Part shown: piece after piece, positions 10,540-20,969 of the stretch
Layout of the letters: the number at the start of each line of letters is the position of its first letter
Position numbering within the stretch: position 1 is the stretch's first letter
Source: Neoarius graeffei
Taxonomy: Eukaryota; Chordata; Actinopteri; Siluriformes; Ariidae
Assembly: GCF_027579695.1 (NCBI RefSeq)
Contig: NC_083596.1
Span: 12,792,798-12,856,797 of the forward strand
Reading direction: 5' to 3'
DNA: 64,000 nucleotides
Made by a program: the position numbers and the translations under genes
The notes under the pieces: model-generated
What the model saw: the letters and a program-made list of their open reading frames with translations, nothing else
The model's database searches: none
What the model was told of the DNA's origin: nothing

Positions 10540-12800
10540 TTACAACATTCCAGCACACACCACACTCCAGCTCCAGCCCACCCCCACCTCTACTGGTGCA
10601 AGTACCTCTCTACAACTTCACACCTTGGAGGCCCATCCATCCTCCACCACGGCCTCAACTCTCTCCATTCTGGAGAGAGACATTAACAAGCTCTTTGAGG
10701 CCCTGTTCACACGGCAACGGATTCAGGTGAATCCGATAAAATTTTTTATCGTTTCGGCCTGGCGTCCACATGGCACCGGAGTTTTGGGTGCCCCAAAACG
10801 ATATTTTTTGAGAACGGTTTCCAGAGTGGAAAAATCTGGCAACGGCGCCGTTGCGAAGTCGTCTGGATGAGTAGAACGGATTTGTTTACGATGACGTCAC
10901 AACCACATGACTAGAACAAGCAGCACTCACTCATTCACGCCGGGTAGAAGAAGGGGTTTATGCGCATGAGTCCTACTTCTTCTATTGTTCTGGTGTCTCC
11001 GATGGGACCGTCTTACAGCGCACGTAGAGGTGTGGCATGTGTATTGCATCGTTTTCAGTAAGCGTTGCGTTGCCATATGTACCTGATATTTTACTGATCC
11101 GTTGCCCATGTGGACGCGATATTTTTTTTACCCGCTAAAAAAAAATCTCGTTGCCGTTGTGTGTGGATGTAGCCTAAGAAGCTGAACCCCCGCAAAGCAG
11201 CAGGTCCCAACTCAGTCTCACCATTTACCCTGAAGCACTGTGCTGATCAGCTGTCTCCAGTGTTCACAGACATCTTTAACACCTCACTGGAGACATGTCA
11301 TGTGCCAGCCTGCTTCAAAGCCTCCACCATTATCCCTGTCCCCAAAAAGCCAAGGATCACAGGACTACGGTAAATGACTACAGACCCATTGTTCTGACTT
11401 CTGTAGTCATGAAATCCTTTGAGCGCCTTGTGCTTTACCACCTCAAAACCATCACTGACCTGCTCCTGGACCCCAGACAATGCAATCAACATGGCTCTTC
11501 ACTTCATCCTCCAGTACCTGGACTCCCCAGGAACCTATGCTCGGATCCTGTTTGTGGATTTCAGTTCTGCCTTCAAGACCATCATCCTGGCTCTTCTGCA
11601 GAACAAGCTCTCCCAGCTGAATGTGCCTGACTCCATCTGCAGGTGGATCACTGACTTCCTGTCTGACAGGAAGCAGCAAGTGAAGCTGAGGAAACACGTC
11701 TCGGACTCCTGAACCATCAGCACCGGATCCCCCCCAAGGTTGCATCCTTTCTCCTCTATCTTCTCCCTGTACATCAACAGCTGCACGTCTAGTCATCAGT
11801 CTGTCAAGCTCCTAAAGTTTGCAAATGACACCACACTCATTAGACTCATCTCTGATGAGGATGAGGATGCTTACAGGTGGGAGAATGACCATCTGGTGTC
11901 CTGGTGCAGGCAGAACAACTTAGAGCTCAATGCTGTAAAGACAGTGGAGATTATTGTAGACTTCAGGAGGAGCTCTGCCATACTGGGTGCCCCATCACCC
12001 TGTTTGACTCCCCAGTAATCTCTGTGGAGTATTTTCACTTCCTGGGCACTATAATCACCCAGGACCTTAAGTGGGAGACTTTTACCTATTCTCTCACCAA
12101 GAAAGCACAACAGAGGATGTACTTCCTGCGGCAGTTGAGAAGTTTGATCTGTCAAAGACAGTGATGGGGCACTTTTACACCACCATCACTGAGTCCATCC
12201 TCACCTCCTCCATCACCATCTGGTATGCAGCTGCCACTGCCAGGGACAATCGCAGACTGCAGCGCATCATTCGCTCTGCTGAGAGGACGATTGGCTGCAA
12301 CCTTCCGTCTCTTCAGGACCTGTACGAGTCCAGGACCCTAAAGAGAGCAGAAAGGATTATGGCCAATCCCTCTCACCCTGGACACAAACTTTTCGAGCCA
12401 CTCCCCTCTGATAGGAGGTTGCGGTCCATTAGAACCAAACCTCATGCCACAAGGTCAGCTTTTTCCCCACTGCAGCTGGTCTCATCGATAAGGTTACTGA
12501 CCCCCACTGACATTAAACTCTAACCTCACACTTCCAATCTGTGACATTAATGCACTTTGTCTCTGAACTGCAATTTTGCACATTTCAAGGTCATGTCATA
12601 CATCTCCATTCTGCGAACCCTTATTGCACATTCCAGCTCACACTGTATAGCTTGGTTATTGGCTTAGCCCATTACACATATCCTCTTCCTTTTCCTGCAC
12701 TCTTATCATGTCTCTTCTCCATCATGTGATCTATTTTTGCACATTCCAGACATACTGTACAGCTTGGACTCCAACAACTCATGCACATACCCCTTAAATT
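10540..12800 (+). mobile_element. Rex1-like non-LTR retrotransposon, 5'-truncated and interrupted
   Basis: Reverse-transcriptase blocks on the plus strand: [49 protein letters not shown] (catalytic Asp retained), then KFANDTTLIRL in place of the usual FADDTT (the first catalytic Asp is changed to Asn). The C-terminal part has LPSLQDLYESRTLKRA and HKLFEPLPSDRRLRSIRTK. Frame changes occur near 11380-11420, 11710 and 12010. The 3' untranslated part runs to about 12800. The wording matches teleost Rex1/Babar elements as I know them. Inactive. Confidence 0.8.
10697..11174. mobile_element. GGCC-ended TIR element (PIF/Harbinger-like MITE), copy 1
   Basis: The left end GGCCCTGTTCACACGGCAAC and right end (inverted GGCTACATCCACACACAACG) form an imperfect inverted repeat. 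Flanking triplets are TGA (left) and TAA (right), one mismatch from the TWA duplications seen at related elements. It sits inside the Rex1-like reverse transcriptase. A second copy lies at 31582-32496, so the limits are supported by comparison. The small ORFs inside show no domain. Confidence 0.7.
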
Positions 12801-12805
12801 ATGTC

Positions 12806-13215
12806 CACGCGTCATGGTGGTGTAGTGGTTAGCACTGTCACCTCACAGCAAGAAGGTTCTGGGTTCGAGCCCAATAGCCGACAGGGGCCTTTCTGTGTGG
12901 TGTTTACATGTTCCCCTGTGTCTGTGTAGGTTTCCTCCGGGTGCGTTTACCCAACAGTTCAAAGACATGCAGTTAAGTTAACATGGGGCAGCCATGACCT
13001 GAGGTTGGGCTCAAGTGCCCTTGAGCAAGGGAACCTATCCCACAACTGCTCGCCGGGCGCTGTAGCATAGCTGCCCACTGCTCTGGGTATGTGTGTGTGC
13101 TCATTGCTCACTTGTGTGTGCATGTGTGTGTTCACTACTTCAGATGGGTTAAATGCAGAGGTTAAATTTTGCTGTGTGCTCGAGTGTACGTGTGACAAAA
13201 GCTTCTTGGCTTGGC
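12806..13215 (+). repeat. tRNA-derived SINE, second subfamily (alternative tail)
   Basis: The head has an A-box-like TGGTGTAGTGG and a B-box GGTTCGAGCCC. The body then switches to a tail distinct from the main family (CATGACCTGAGGTTGGGC, GCCCACTGCTCTGGGTATG, GATGGGTTAAATGCAGAGG). The same tail recurs at 18125-18290. The RNA polymerase III boxes come from the ancestral tRNA; this is not a working tRNA gene because there is no complete cloverleaf. Confidence 0.8.
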
Positions 13216-13255
13216 TTCTTCTTTTCAAATTTGTATATTTCAGATTCTTTTATTT

Positions 13256-13257
<2 letters not shown>

Positions 13258-13291
<34 letters not shown>
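13258..13291. repeat. (TA)n microsatellite split by a SINE
   Basis: A run of about 16 TA units ends at 13291 and resumes at 13670-13688 after the SINE, so the SINE inserted into the microsatellite. Direct reading. Confidence 0.85.
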
Positions 13292-13293
<2 letters not shown>

Positions 13294-13670
13294 GCGGCAC
13301 GGTGGTGTAGTGGTTAGCGCTGTCGCCTCACAGCAAGAAGGTCCTGGGTTCGAGCCCCGGGGCCGGCGAGGGCCTTTCTGTGTGGAGTTTGCATGTTCTC
13401 CCCGTGTCCGCGTGGGTTTCCTCCGGGTGCTCCGGTTTCCCCCACAGTCCAAAGACATGCAGGTTAGGTTAACTGGTGACTCTAAATTGACCGTAGGTGT
13501 GAATGTGAGTATGAATGGTTGTCTGTGTCTATGTGTCAGCCCTGTGATGACCTGGCGACTTGTCCAGGGTGTACCCCGCCTTTCGCCCGTAGTCAGCTGG
13601 GATAGGCTCCAGCTTGCCTGCGACCCTGTAGAAGGATAAAGCGGCTAGAGATAATGAGATGAGATGAGAT
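13292..13670 (+). repeat. tRNA-derived SINE, full length
   Basis: The best reference copy of the main SINE family in this window. The tRNA-like head GGGCGGCACGGTGGTGTAGT contains the A-box, GGTTCGAGCCC is the B-box, then come CCTCCGGGTGCTCCGGTTTC, AAAGACATGCAGGTTAGGTT and CCTGGCGACTTGTCCAGGGT, with a 3' end of ATGAGATGAGATGAGAT. It lies within a (TA)n tract, which hides any target duplication. Confidence 0.9.
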
Positions 13671-13866
13671 ATATATATATATATATATGGTTAGTCAAAA
13701 TTATGTTAACACTTAAATGGTAGAAACCATTTATTCACAAAACATACATCATATGTGCAAGATGATTTACAGGACGGTCTCAACTGTTTGCCATCGTGTT
13801 CAATACACAAAAACCAGCGAGCAACAGTACCATTTAAAGCCTGGACACACATTTCACGAGGAATAG

Positions 13867-14729
13867 TCAAGTCAAGTCAAGTTTATTTGTATTGCGCTTT
13901 TAACAATAAACATTGTCGCAAAGCAGCTTTACAGAATTTGAATGACTTAAAACATGAGCTAATTTTATCCCTAATCTATCCCCAATGAGCAAACCTGTGG
14001 CGATGGTGGCAAGGAAAAACTCCCTCAGAAGACATGAGGAAGAAACCTCGAGAGGAACCAGACTCAAAAGGGAACCCATCCTCATTTGGGCAACAACAGA
14101 CAACATGAATCTTACATTAACAGTTTTAACATGAAGTCAGTTTCGTTGATGTTATAACTCTTCATTGATGGAAACTTGAGTGCAAAACTGTTCATGACAA
14201 CTGCAGTCCTAAAGTTAGCAAGTCAACTGTAGTCCTCAGCCATAAAAGCATTACTGTAAGTGTCCAGAGCATCTTCCGAGTGTGACTTTCAACTGTCCAT
14301 ATGGGGCCGTCCTGCACAGGAGCGATATGATGAGATTCTGACCAGACACAGGGCATCAGAATGGATCAGGCAGGTCTGAGGAGCAGAAGAGGTCAGCATC
14401 TCGATCTCAGGATTGACATGTAACTCAGAGGGACAGATGGGGGGGAGAAAACACAGGTTGTTAGGTATGCCCAATGTCACCTGAATAAGTAGGAACAGTA
14501 TGCATTTTGTGCTGAGTACAAGCAGGGACTCCGGAAAAACTAACTATGACAGCATAACTAAAAGGAGAGAGCCAGAAAGTAACACAGGCATGAGGGAGCC
14601 CCGGGACATAAAGCAGCCAGCCACTACACCATCAACAAACTCGAGTGAGCAAGCGAGTGGGGGACTGACAGCATCCATACATCCCAGTTTACCAAAACAC
14701 TCTATGTCTGAGGACCCTCCAGATCTACT
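13867..14729. repeat. Teleost interspersed repeat (CAAAGCAGCTTTACAGAA type)
   Basis: Begins with (AGTCA)n and TTTATTTGTATTGCGCTTTT, then CAAAGCAGCTTTACAGAATT and GGCAAGGAAAAACTCCCTCA, AAGAAACCTCGAGAGGAACC. These phrases occur widely in fish genomes as a dispersed repeat (established knowledge); a fragment with similar wording is at 21895-21960. It splits the mariner. No protein domain was seen. Confidence 0.6.
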
Positions 14730-14790
14730 CCTTTACCTCATAAACACCATTAACAATATATATCGTTAATGGATGTTTATGAGGTAAAGG
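14730..14790. repeat. Near-perfect hairpin
   Basis: The left arm 14730-14754 and right arm 14765-14790 pair over 25 bases with a single one-base bulge, around a 10-base AT loop (AATATATATC). It lies at the edge between the interspersed repeat and the mariner. It could be a terminal structure of the inserted repeat or an independent palindrome. Confidence 0.8.
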
Positions 14791-15174
14791 AACAGATGAT
14801 ACCACAGTCCTTATTCTGTCCTTGAGGTCATTGATACAGTATCACAAACTTTCCTGCTATACATGCACTCCTTCACCAGACCCCATAACCAGAAATCACA
14901 GGGCGTCAAATCAGGGGCGTGTGGAGGCCACAGCAATGGTCCACCGAGACCTATCCATCGACCTGGAAATGTGTGGTCGAGATAAGCACAAACAGTACGG
15001 CCAAAACGCGGCAGTGTGCCATCCTGCTGGAAATACCCTGCAAATCAGATCTGTAGTGGAAGTTCATCAATGGCGTACTGCTGCACCATCTGTAAGTAGA
15101 TGTATGATGTCACTGTTGGGGTGTCAAAAAAGTAGGGCCCAATTACGCCAGCAGCGGTTACGGCGCACCACACA

Positions 15175-15534
15175 TCTCATCTCATCTCATCATCTCTAGC
15201 CGCTTTATCCTGTTCTATCCCTATCCCAGCTGACTACGGGCAAAAGGCAGGGTACACCCTGGACAAGTCGCCAGGTCATCACAGGGCTGACACATAGACA
15301 CAGACAACCATTCACACTCGCATTCACACCTACGGTCAATTTAGAGTCACCAGTTAACCTAACCTGCATATCTTTGGACTGTGGGGGAAACCGGAGCACC
15401 CGGAGGAAACCCACGTGGACACGGGGAGAACATGCAAACTCCGCACAGAAAGGCCCTCGCCGTCCACGGGGCTCGAACCTGGACCTTCTTGCTGTGAGGC
15501 AACAGCGCTAACCACTACACCACCGTGCTGCCCA
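15175..15534 (-). repeat. tRNA-derived SINE, first of a tandem pair
   Basis: Full-length main-family SINE in reverse orientation, from CTCATCTCATC tail to CACCGTGCTGCCC head. It is bracketed by the 9-base direct repeat CACCACACA at 15166-15174 and 15535-15543. It lies inside the mariner remnant. Confidence 0.9.
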
Positions 15535-15543
15535 CACCACACA

Positions 15544-15876
15544 TCTCATCTCATTATCTCTAGCCGCTTTATCCTGTTCTACAGGGTCGCAGCCTTTCCC
15601 AGCTGACTACGGGTGAAAGGCGGGGTACACCCTGGACAAGTCGCCAGGTCATCACAGGGCTGACACATAGACACAGACAACCATTCACACTCACGGTCAA
15701 TTTAGAGTCACCAGTTAACCTAACCTGCATGTCTTTGGATTGTGGAGGAAACCCACGCGGACACGGGGAGAACACGCAAACTCCGCACAGAAAGGCCCTC
15801 GCCGGCCACGGGGCTCGAACCCGGACCTTCTTGCTGTGAGGCGACAGCGCTAACCACTACACCACCGTGCTGCCCA
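15544..15876 (-). repeat. tRNA-derived SINE, second of a tandem pair
   Basis: A second, slightly shorter, reverse-oriented SINE beginning immediately after the CACCACACA that ends the first, and followed by a third CACCACACA at 15877-15885. Internal deletions relative to the first copy (for example in the CCGGAGCACCCGGAGG block) show it is not a simple recent duplication of the same DNA. Confidence 0.9.
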
Positions 15877-16139
15877 CACCACACATTCAGGAGAAAAATA
15901 ATCCATTAGTGTTAACATAATTTTGAGCAACCAAAGCAAATTCTCTGTATGTGAGAACATATTCAGCAATAAACTTGATTCTGACATTGACAGATGTACA
16001 AATTAATCGTCGAATTTCACTTTTATTCCTGCAAACCAACAAATATCTCTTTTATTTGTTCATTTGTTTTTTTTTTTTAGTATGTTATTTAACCAGTAAA
16101 CATGATTAAATTATTATTTCTGACTTGGTGTCAGACGCC

Positions 16140-16288
16140 CTTTGTGTACAATAGAGGAAACCCTGTGGCGCTACGCCGCCATCTTGGACAGGCAATCAGT
16201 CAGTCAGCCTCCCTCCCTCCTCCAGCTCAGAGGAAACTGCAGATTCGTTCTGAAAGCTCACGGCGTGAAATTAACACCACAGCCTTTG
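16140..16288 (+). promoter_or_regulatory. rab14: Probable rab14 promoter and 5'UTR exon
   Basis: A short block that is GC-richer than its surroundings contains GCCGCCATCTTGG, a YY1-type element typical of housekeeping promoters near the start of transcription. A good donor, CTTTG/GTAAGG, has its exon end at 16288. Human RAB14 has a non-coding first exon (established knowledge), and the next rab14 exon downstream has an acceptor just before its ATG, so an upstream non-coding exon is required. The assignment is inference; the transcription start is not determinable. Confidence 0.55.
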
Positions 16289-17219
16289 GTAAGGACTTGA
16301 AATATGTTTAATTATGATAGCAATTTTGTTTGACATTACAATAAAATTATCACGGGGGAAAAAAAAAAAAAACAGGTCTGGGTGTAGCTGTTTAGAGTGA
16401 TTATTTGGAGTATAAACGCCTGGGATAACCGGTTAGCATGGTAGCTAATTTTACTCAGGTAAGCTTAGCCTTCTACTTAGCATTGTAGCTAATGTAGGAA
16501 GCAAATTGGTGGAGTCTCTGGGAAGACTGGAAGCAGGGTACCGGATTGTACACGCGTTTTTATTTATTTATGTAAATTTTCTATACTCGAATTATTACAT
16601 ACTCGTCGTTTTTTCTCTCTTTTATCTAGCTAGGTTTATTAATGGTGCTAGCTTTGTTTTAGCATCCGTATAGACTAGTGTGTATGGGATGACTGTCCGA
16701 ATTGCTAGTCATTATCTACATATGATTTTGTTTGAGTTTATTTAAATAATTAAGTGGACGTTTTGAATGTTCTCAGTGAAAGTGAGTGAGTGAGTGTTTG
16801 TTTGTTTGTTTGTTGCATATTATATATATTTGTATACACCTGCGGCTAGTTCTGGCCCGTCAGACACCTGCCATGAACGCGCGCCGCTCGTTCATGAGCT
16901 CCAAGGCTGTGTTTTTACTCTTTGCTCTGTAATTCTGCCTGTATTTGTTTTGTATTTACTTTTCCTCCCGGTGTTTGGGCCTTGTTTTCCGGGTTTATTC
17001 CCCCCCTCTGCTTACTCCAGTTTTGTTTTTTCCACCCCTGACCCGGTGTCTGTTCCTCCATCTCCCTCTCCTCCTCCTCACAGTAAGCGTGTAATATAAT
17101 AGGCCTGATATTGATGAAGCTAGTTATATGCATCATGCTGTATTATACAGACTTCATTGGTGTATTCATGGTGATTAAAACACTACCTGTTCATTTCTAG
17201 AGGCAAGTTAATATTTCAA

Positions 17220-17305
17220 CTAAATCGCCGTACCCACGATATTCGATATTAATGGTCATATCGTGGTGATGATTTGCCGATTATATCGCCCATCCCTAAT
17301 TCCAT
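17220..17305. repeat. Fragment of a DNA transposon end
   Basis: ATATTCGATATTAATGGTCA then GCCGATTATATCGCCCATCC. The end ATATCGCCCATCCCTAA reads inverted as TTAGGGATGGGCGATAT, a common fish transposon terminus. Only one end is seen. Confidence 0.4.
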
Positions 17306-17616
17306 GATGCATCATGCATAAACACCCCTATTAAGAACTGTAGTTAGGAGGATTAACTGTTAATTACCTCTAGGTTAAACAAACAAAATTTAAAGGTATT
17401 GTTTAGAAGAACCCACAGGTTCAGTATAGCTTACTGTATTCTTCAAGATTCATGATTGGGTGGCACGGTTGCTTCACAGCAAGAAGGTTCTGGGTTCGAG
17501 CCCAGCGGCCGGTGGAGGCCTGTCTGCGTGGGTTTCCTCTGGGTGCTCCGGTTTCTTCTACAGTCCAAAGACATGCGGTTAGGTTAATATGGGACGGCCT
17601 TGAGCGAGGCACCTAA

Positions 17617-18121
17617 GGGCCTCTGCATGCTCTTGCGACAAGGCTTTCGCGGATAGCTTTTCGCAGACAGTTGTAATTTATCGTTGAGCGGGGAGTAATA
17701 GGTGTGCGCGATGTTATTCACCGCCACAACGCAAGGGGGCGCGAAATCGCTAGGAGTAGTTGGTGGGTGTGGTTAGTGGAGTGTTTATCCTCTGGTTACT
17801 TATAATGACTAGAACTAGAGTCGTATAGATGTACGTACTTCCTCACTTCCTTGATCAACTGCTCTTCGTGCTGCTCCATCTTCGCTCGTGTTTTTAAAAA
17901 TGGCCGTCGTGAAAACAAACCAAACCGGGAAAGTAGGGAAGCGGAAGTGCGTGTACAGCGGATGTAGAGTGGACCAATCAGAGCCCTCTTGTCTGCGAGG
18001 CTTCTGCGGTGGTCACAATTTTTGGGAGGTGCGCGCAGAGCATCTGCGAAGGTGGGGAGGCTACGCAGACGCCATCTGTGACACCGTCTGCAAGGACTGC
18101 GTTGTCAGCATAAATTGGCCT
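17617..18121 (+). mobile_element. 500-bp PIF/Harbinger-like MITE with internal ORF, copy A
   Basis: Starts GGGCCTCTGCATGCTCTTGC and ends ATAAATTGGCCT, flanked by TAA on both sides (17614-17616 and 18122-18124). TWA target duplications and GGCC termini fit PIF/Harbinger-type non-autonomous elements. Two further copies are at 24296-24795 and 50886-51404. It contains a 74-codon frame from ATG 17900, described separately. Confidence 0.8.
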
Positions 18122-18124
18122 TAA
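17900..18124 (+). CDS. Conserved small ORF inside MITE copy A (function unknown)
   Basis: A 74-codon frame beginning MAVVKTNQTGK and rich in Cys, Trp and Arg (CVYSGCRVDQSEPSC, HNFWEVRAEHLRRWGG, DTVCKDCVVSINWP). The same frame is open in all three copies of the MITE, and length differences between copies are whole codons. The stop codon TAA is the target-site duplication itself, so the frame runs to the last base of the element. Whether it is translated is unknown; it could be a remnant of a transposase or accessory protein, or chance. I recognise no domain. Confidence 0.35.
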   Translation: MAVVKTNQTGKVGKRKCVYSGCRVDQSEPSCLRGFCGGHNFWEVRAEHLRRWGGYADAICDTVCKDCVVSINWP

Positions 18125-18299
18125 CTCCCAACTGCTCCCCAGGTGCTGTTAGCATGGCTGCCCACTGCTCTGGGTATGTGTGTGTGTGTGTGTGTGCTCA
18201 TTGCTCACGTGTGTGTTCACTGCTTCAGATGGGTTAAATGCAGAGAGGAAATTTCACAAGTGTGTGATGAATAAAGTTGTGCTTTCTTTTCTTTTTTTC

Positions 18300-20957
18300 T
18301 TTCTTGATTGCTCTTGCGAGAAACTATGCTTTCTCATTCATTGAGTAGAGAGCTTCATCTGGATTTCTACAAAAATCCAAAATGACCCTCGTGCTTGTCT
18401 TGCCAATCCACTTGGCACTGCTTGACTTTATAAATAATTACTCTTCTACAACTCTCTACTGTAATCATGCCATTTGGTTTCACCTAGATGAGGATGGGTT
18501 CGCTTTTGAGTCCTTTCAAGGTTCCTTCCTGTTGTCGTCTCGGGGTTTTTTTTTTCCCTTCCAATTGTCACTTCTGATGCTCATTAGGGACAAATATAAA
18601 TCTATATCCAGATATCTATAAAGCTACTTTGTGGTAGTTTCCATTGTCAAATGTAAATAAAACTGAGTTTATTTATTATTAAATTGTAACAGGAAATAAC
18701 TTGCAGAAATAACTTGCGGGCGTTCCACAGCACTAACTGTAAATGGTTAAAAAGTAAGCTGTTATTTATTAATAAAAGGTCATCATTGACAGGCTGTTTT
18801 TATATACAGTTTTTCCTATAATGGCATGAAGTTGTTTTGTGTACATAAAACAGAATTTTGTGTGTTTGTTTCCAGGAGCTGCCTAAAATGCTTCACCTGT
18901 TTATTTTAGATGCGCTAATTAAAGGCCCTGAAAACACAATTTGTTCACATGAAACCGTTTCCTGCTACTTCGTGACTGTATATATTTTTAAAATACCAAA
19001 TTTGTGCTACGAACACCAGTGCGGTGCGTTAGGTTAGACCACAGCACGGTTGAATGCTCAAATGTGGAACAGTGGACGCTGCACATAATTTAAGACTAAT
19101 AATTAACAGATTAAAGAAAGTGAAACCTGTTTAACGTTTATCGAAGGAGTATCGGGTGTAAGCCTCGTCATGATGCTTGGCAAAGTTTCAGAACTAATGT
19201 CGGACTTCTTCTTTTGCAGTATGAGCTGATAAAGCTAGGTGTCTGTGAGCATGGAGGAAATATTACTATTAAGTTGAAGAATTTGGTTGGAGTATATGGG
19301 AAGTGTAGTGCTAGTATTGCTGCAGTACAAGATTTGATCTTGTCTCATCCAGGGTGTATTCCCTGCCCAGTATTCCCAGAGACAGACTCTGGATCCATGA
19401 TGACCCTCAAGATGAAAGAACGTTACTGTTTCACTCACTCACTGTGTCTCATTGCGGTTAAGAAGTCATTTTGCTTGTTATGTTGGATATTATGGTTTAA
19501 AATGTGGATGAGAGAGTGTGCTGTTCTGCAGGAAAAAAAAACACTTGAGATTTCTGCTTTCTGAATCAGGGAAGTGCTGAGACAGCAGACTGATCACATG
19601 CTTTCCTCTCTTTCTCTTTAATGCAGGTCTGCACATTGAGTTTGATAAAAGTGGAAGCTTTTATCAGTTTATAACTCGACATTGTGGATATAGGCTAGGT
19701 CATATTTCTGTGCTGCGAGATCAGATTTGTGGTCTTGGCTCAACTTGCAAAGGCAAGTGTTTGCGTTATTACACTGTCAGTCTCGTCAACTTTGTGGTCT
19801 AATGAAAGTGCCACATGATGCAACATGAGGGTTGTGAAAGCAGTGTTGTATTGTGCTGAGAGCTTACAGTTTTCGAATGGGGGGGGAGAATGCATCACAA
19901 AACAAAATTGTTCAGAGATTTTCCACAACGGAGATCAATGTAATCTCAAAAATGGGTGCGAGTTCTTAAGTCTTTGAGACTAGCATACGGACTTGTCATG
20001 TCTTCAGTTCAAAACTGACTGACTCCATGATGATAAGATGGCGTAAATGCTTTAGTTCATCAGTTAGTGTAATTATGGTGTGTTTTTCTGGATTAACACG
20101 TGGTTATGTAGCGAGCGGCTACAAATGCCTTTTTAGTTCAACAAATCAAGGTAATATAATCAAGTCATATTTCAGAGGCCTGGGCAGCTTTTAATGTATA
20201 ACACGATAATATCCTCTGGCTTGCGTCTCGTCTTATTACCATCTGGACGTGCTCTGTTTCCTTGCTGAACAAAATTGGATTAGTGATTCTGAGAGATTTT
20301 TTTCCAACAGAGCCTGATCAGAGCTCTACATCATATCCGCAGCTCTCTGCCACAGTTGTTTCGTTATTTATTTAATTATAAATTTATTTAACCAGGTATG
20401 TGCTGTGAGGTGAAACTTGTTTGAAATACAAATGACCAATTCACTGGATACTTCTGAATGCGATCTGCTTTTTGTTTTGTGCCACTCATTGAGTGGATCT
20501 AAATAAGCTGTTTTTGTTCAGGCTATTCCTGGTTATAGTCAGCAGAATTACACCACTAACATGCCCCAGTGACTGTAGAAAGAAGGAAAAAGAGCAAGGT
20601 GATAAGTTTGTACACACTAACAGTATATAGGGTTATATAGTAGCTTCTAAGATGCACTAACGTAACATCAGCTTTTTTTTTCTTTTTTTACTGAGTCTGA
20701 ATCAAGGTGGAATTAACTCAGTTCAGTTTCTCACAAAAAAGAGATCCTTGAATTTCTTCCTAATTTAGTCTTGATTAGTTTCCTCTCGCCAGTTAAATCT
20801 TTCTGGTTATGACAACAGCCAGGGTGCAGGCTCTTGTGTAATTCCTCCAAGACACATGAAACCAGCCAACCACATCTTTTCAAAGTGCTGCTGCATCACA
20901 GGGCTGTGTAATGTACTATCCGCTGCCTTCTGCATTCATGGGCTCACAGACACTCAT
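18300..20957. other. rab14 first intron (left part), no gene recognised
   Basis: Mostly AT-rich intronic DNA. At 19331-19430 a phrase (GGTGTATTCCCTGCCCAGTA, CTCTGGATCCATGATGACCC) resembles the 3' part of fish SINEs. Two open stretches preceded by acceptor-like sites (19221-19430 and about 19627-19755) do not match any protein I know. The remainder shows nothing beyond simple A/T runs. Confidence 0.45.
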
Positions 20958-20969
20958 GACACTGGACAT

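Larger units (their letters stand above)
13689..15932 (-). mobile_element. Decayed mariner-like transposon carrying nested repeats
   Basis: The ends are GGTTAGTCAAAATTATGTTA (left) and, inverted from the right, GGTTGCTCAAAATTATGTTA; both continue ACAC. On the minus strand between about 15173 and 14820 a broken frame reads CAVTAAGVIGPYFFD, then YFQQDGTLPRFG, then WPPHAPDLTPCDFWLWG. The last is the mariner motif around the third catalytic Asp. One stop codon interrupts it. Two SINEs (15175-15876) and another repeat (13867-14790) are inserted. The superfamily is clear, the subgroup is not. Confidence 0.75.
17455..18290 (+). repeat. SINE of the second subfamily, split by a MITE
   Basis: The head GGTTCTGGGTTCGAGCCC and body at 17455-17613, then the alternative tail (CAACTGCTCCCCAGGTGCTG, GATGGGTTAAATGCAGAG) from 18125. 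The break falls exactly at the MITE, so the two halves were one SINE. The A-box region is deleted. Confidence 0.75.

Noticed and set aside
13292-13370. tRNA gene
   Set aside because: A-box and B-box are present, but this is the head of a SINE repeated many times in the window, with no complete cloverleaf or proper 3' end.
13211-13639. Recurrent ORFs reading GFLRVLRFPPQSKDMQVRLT on either strand at many places (13.3, 15.3, 21.1, 44.5, 58.0, 62.4 kb)
   Set aside because: They are translations of the tRNA-derived SINE and appear wherever a copy lies; not proteins.
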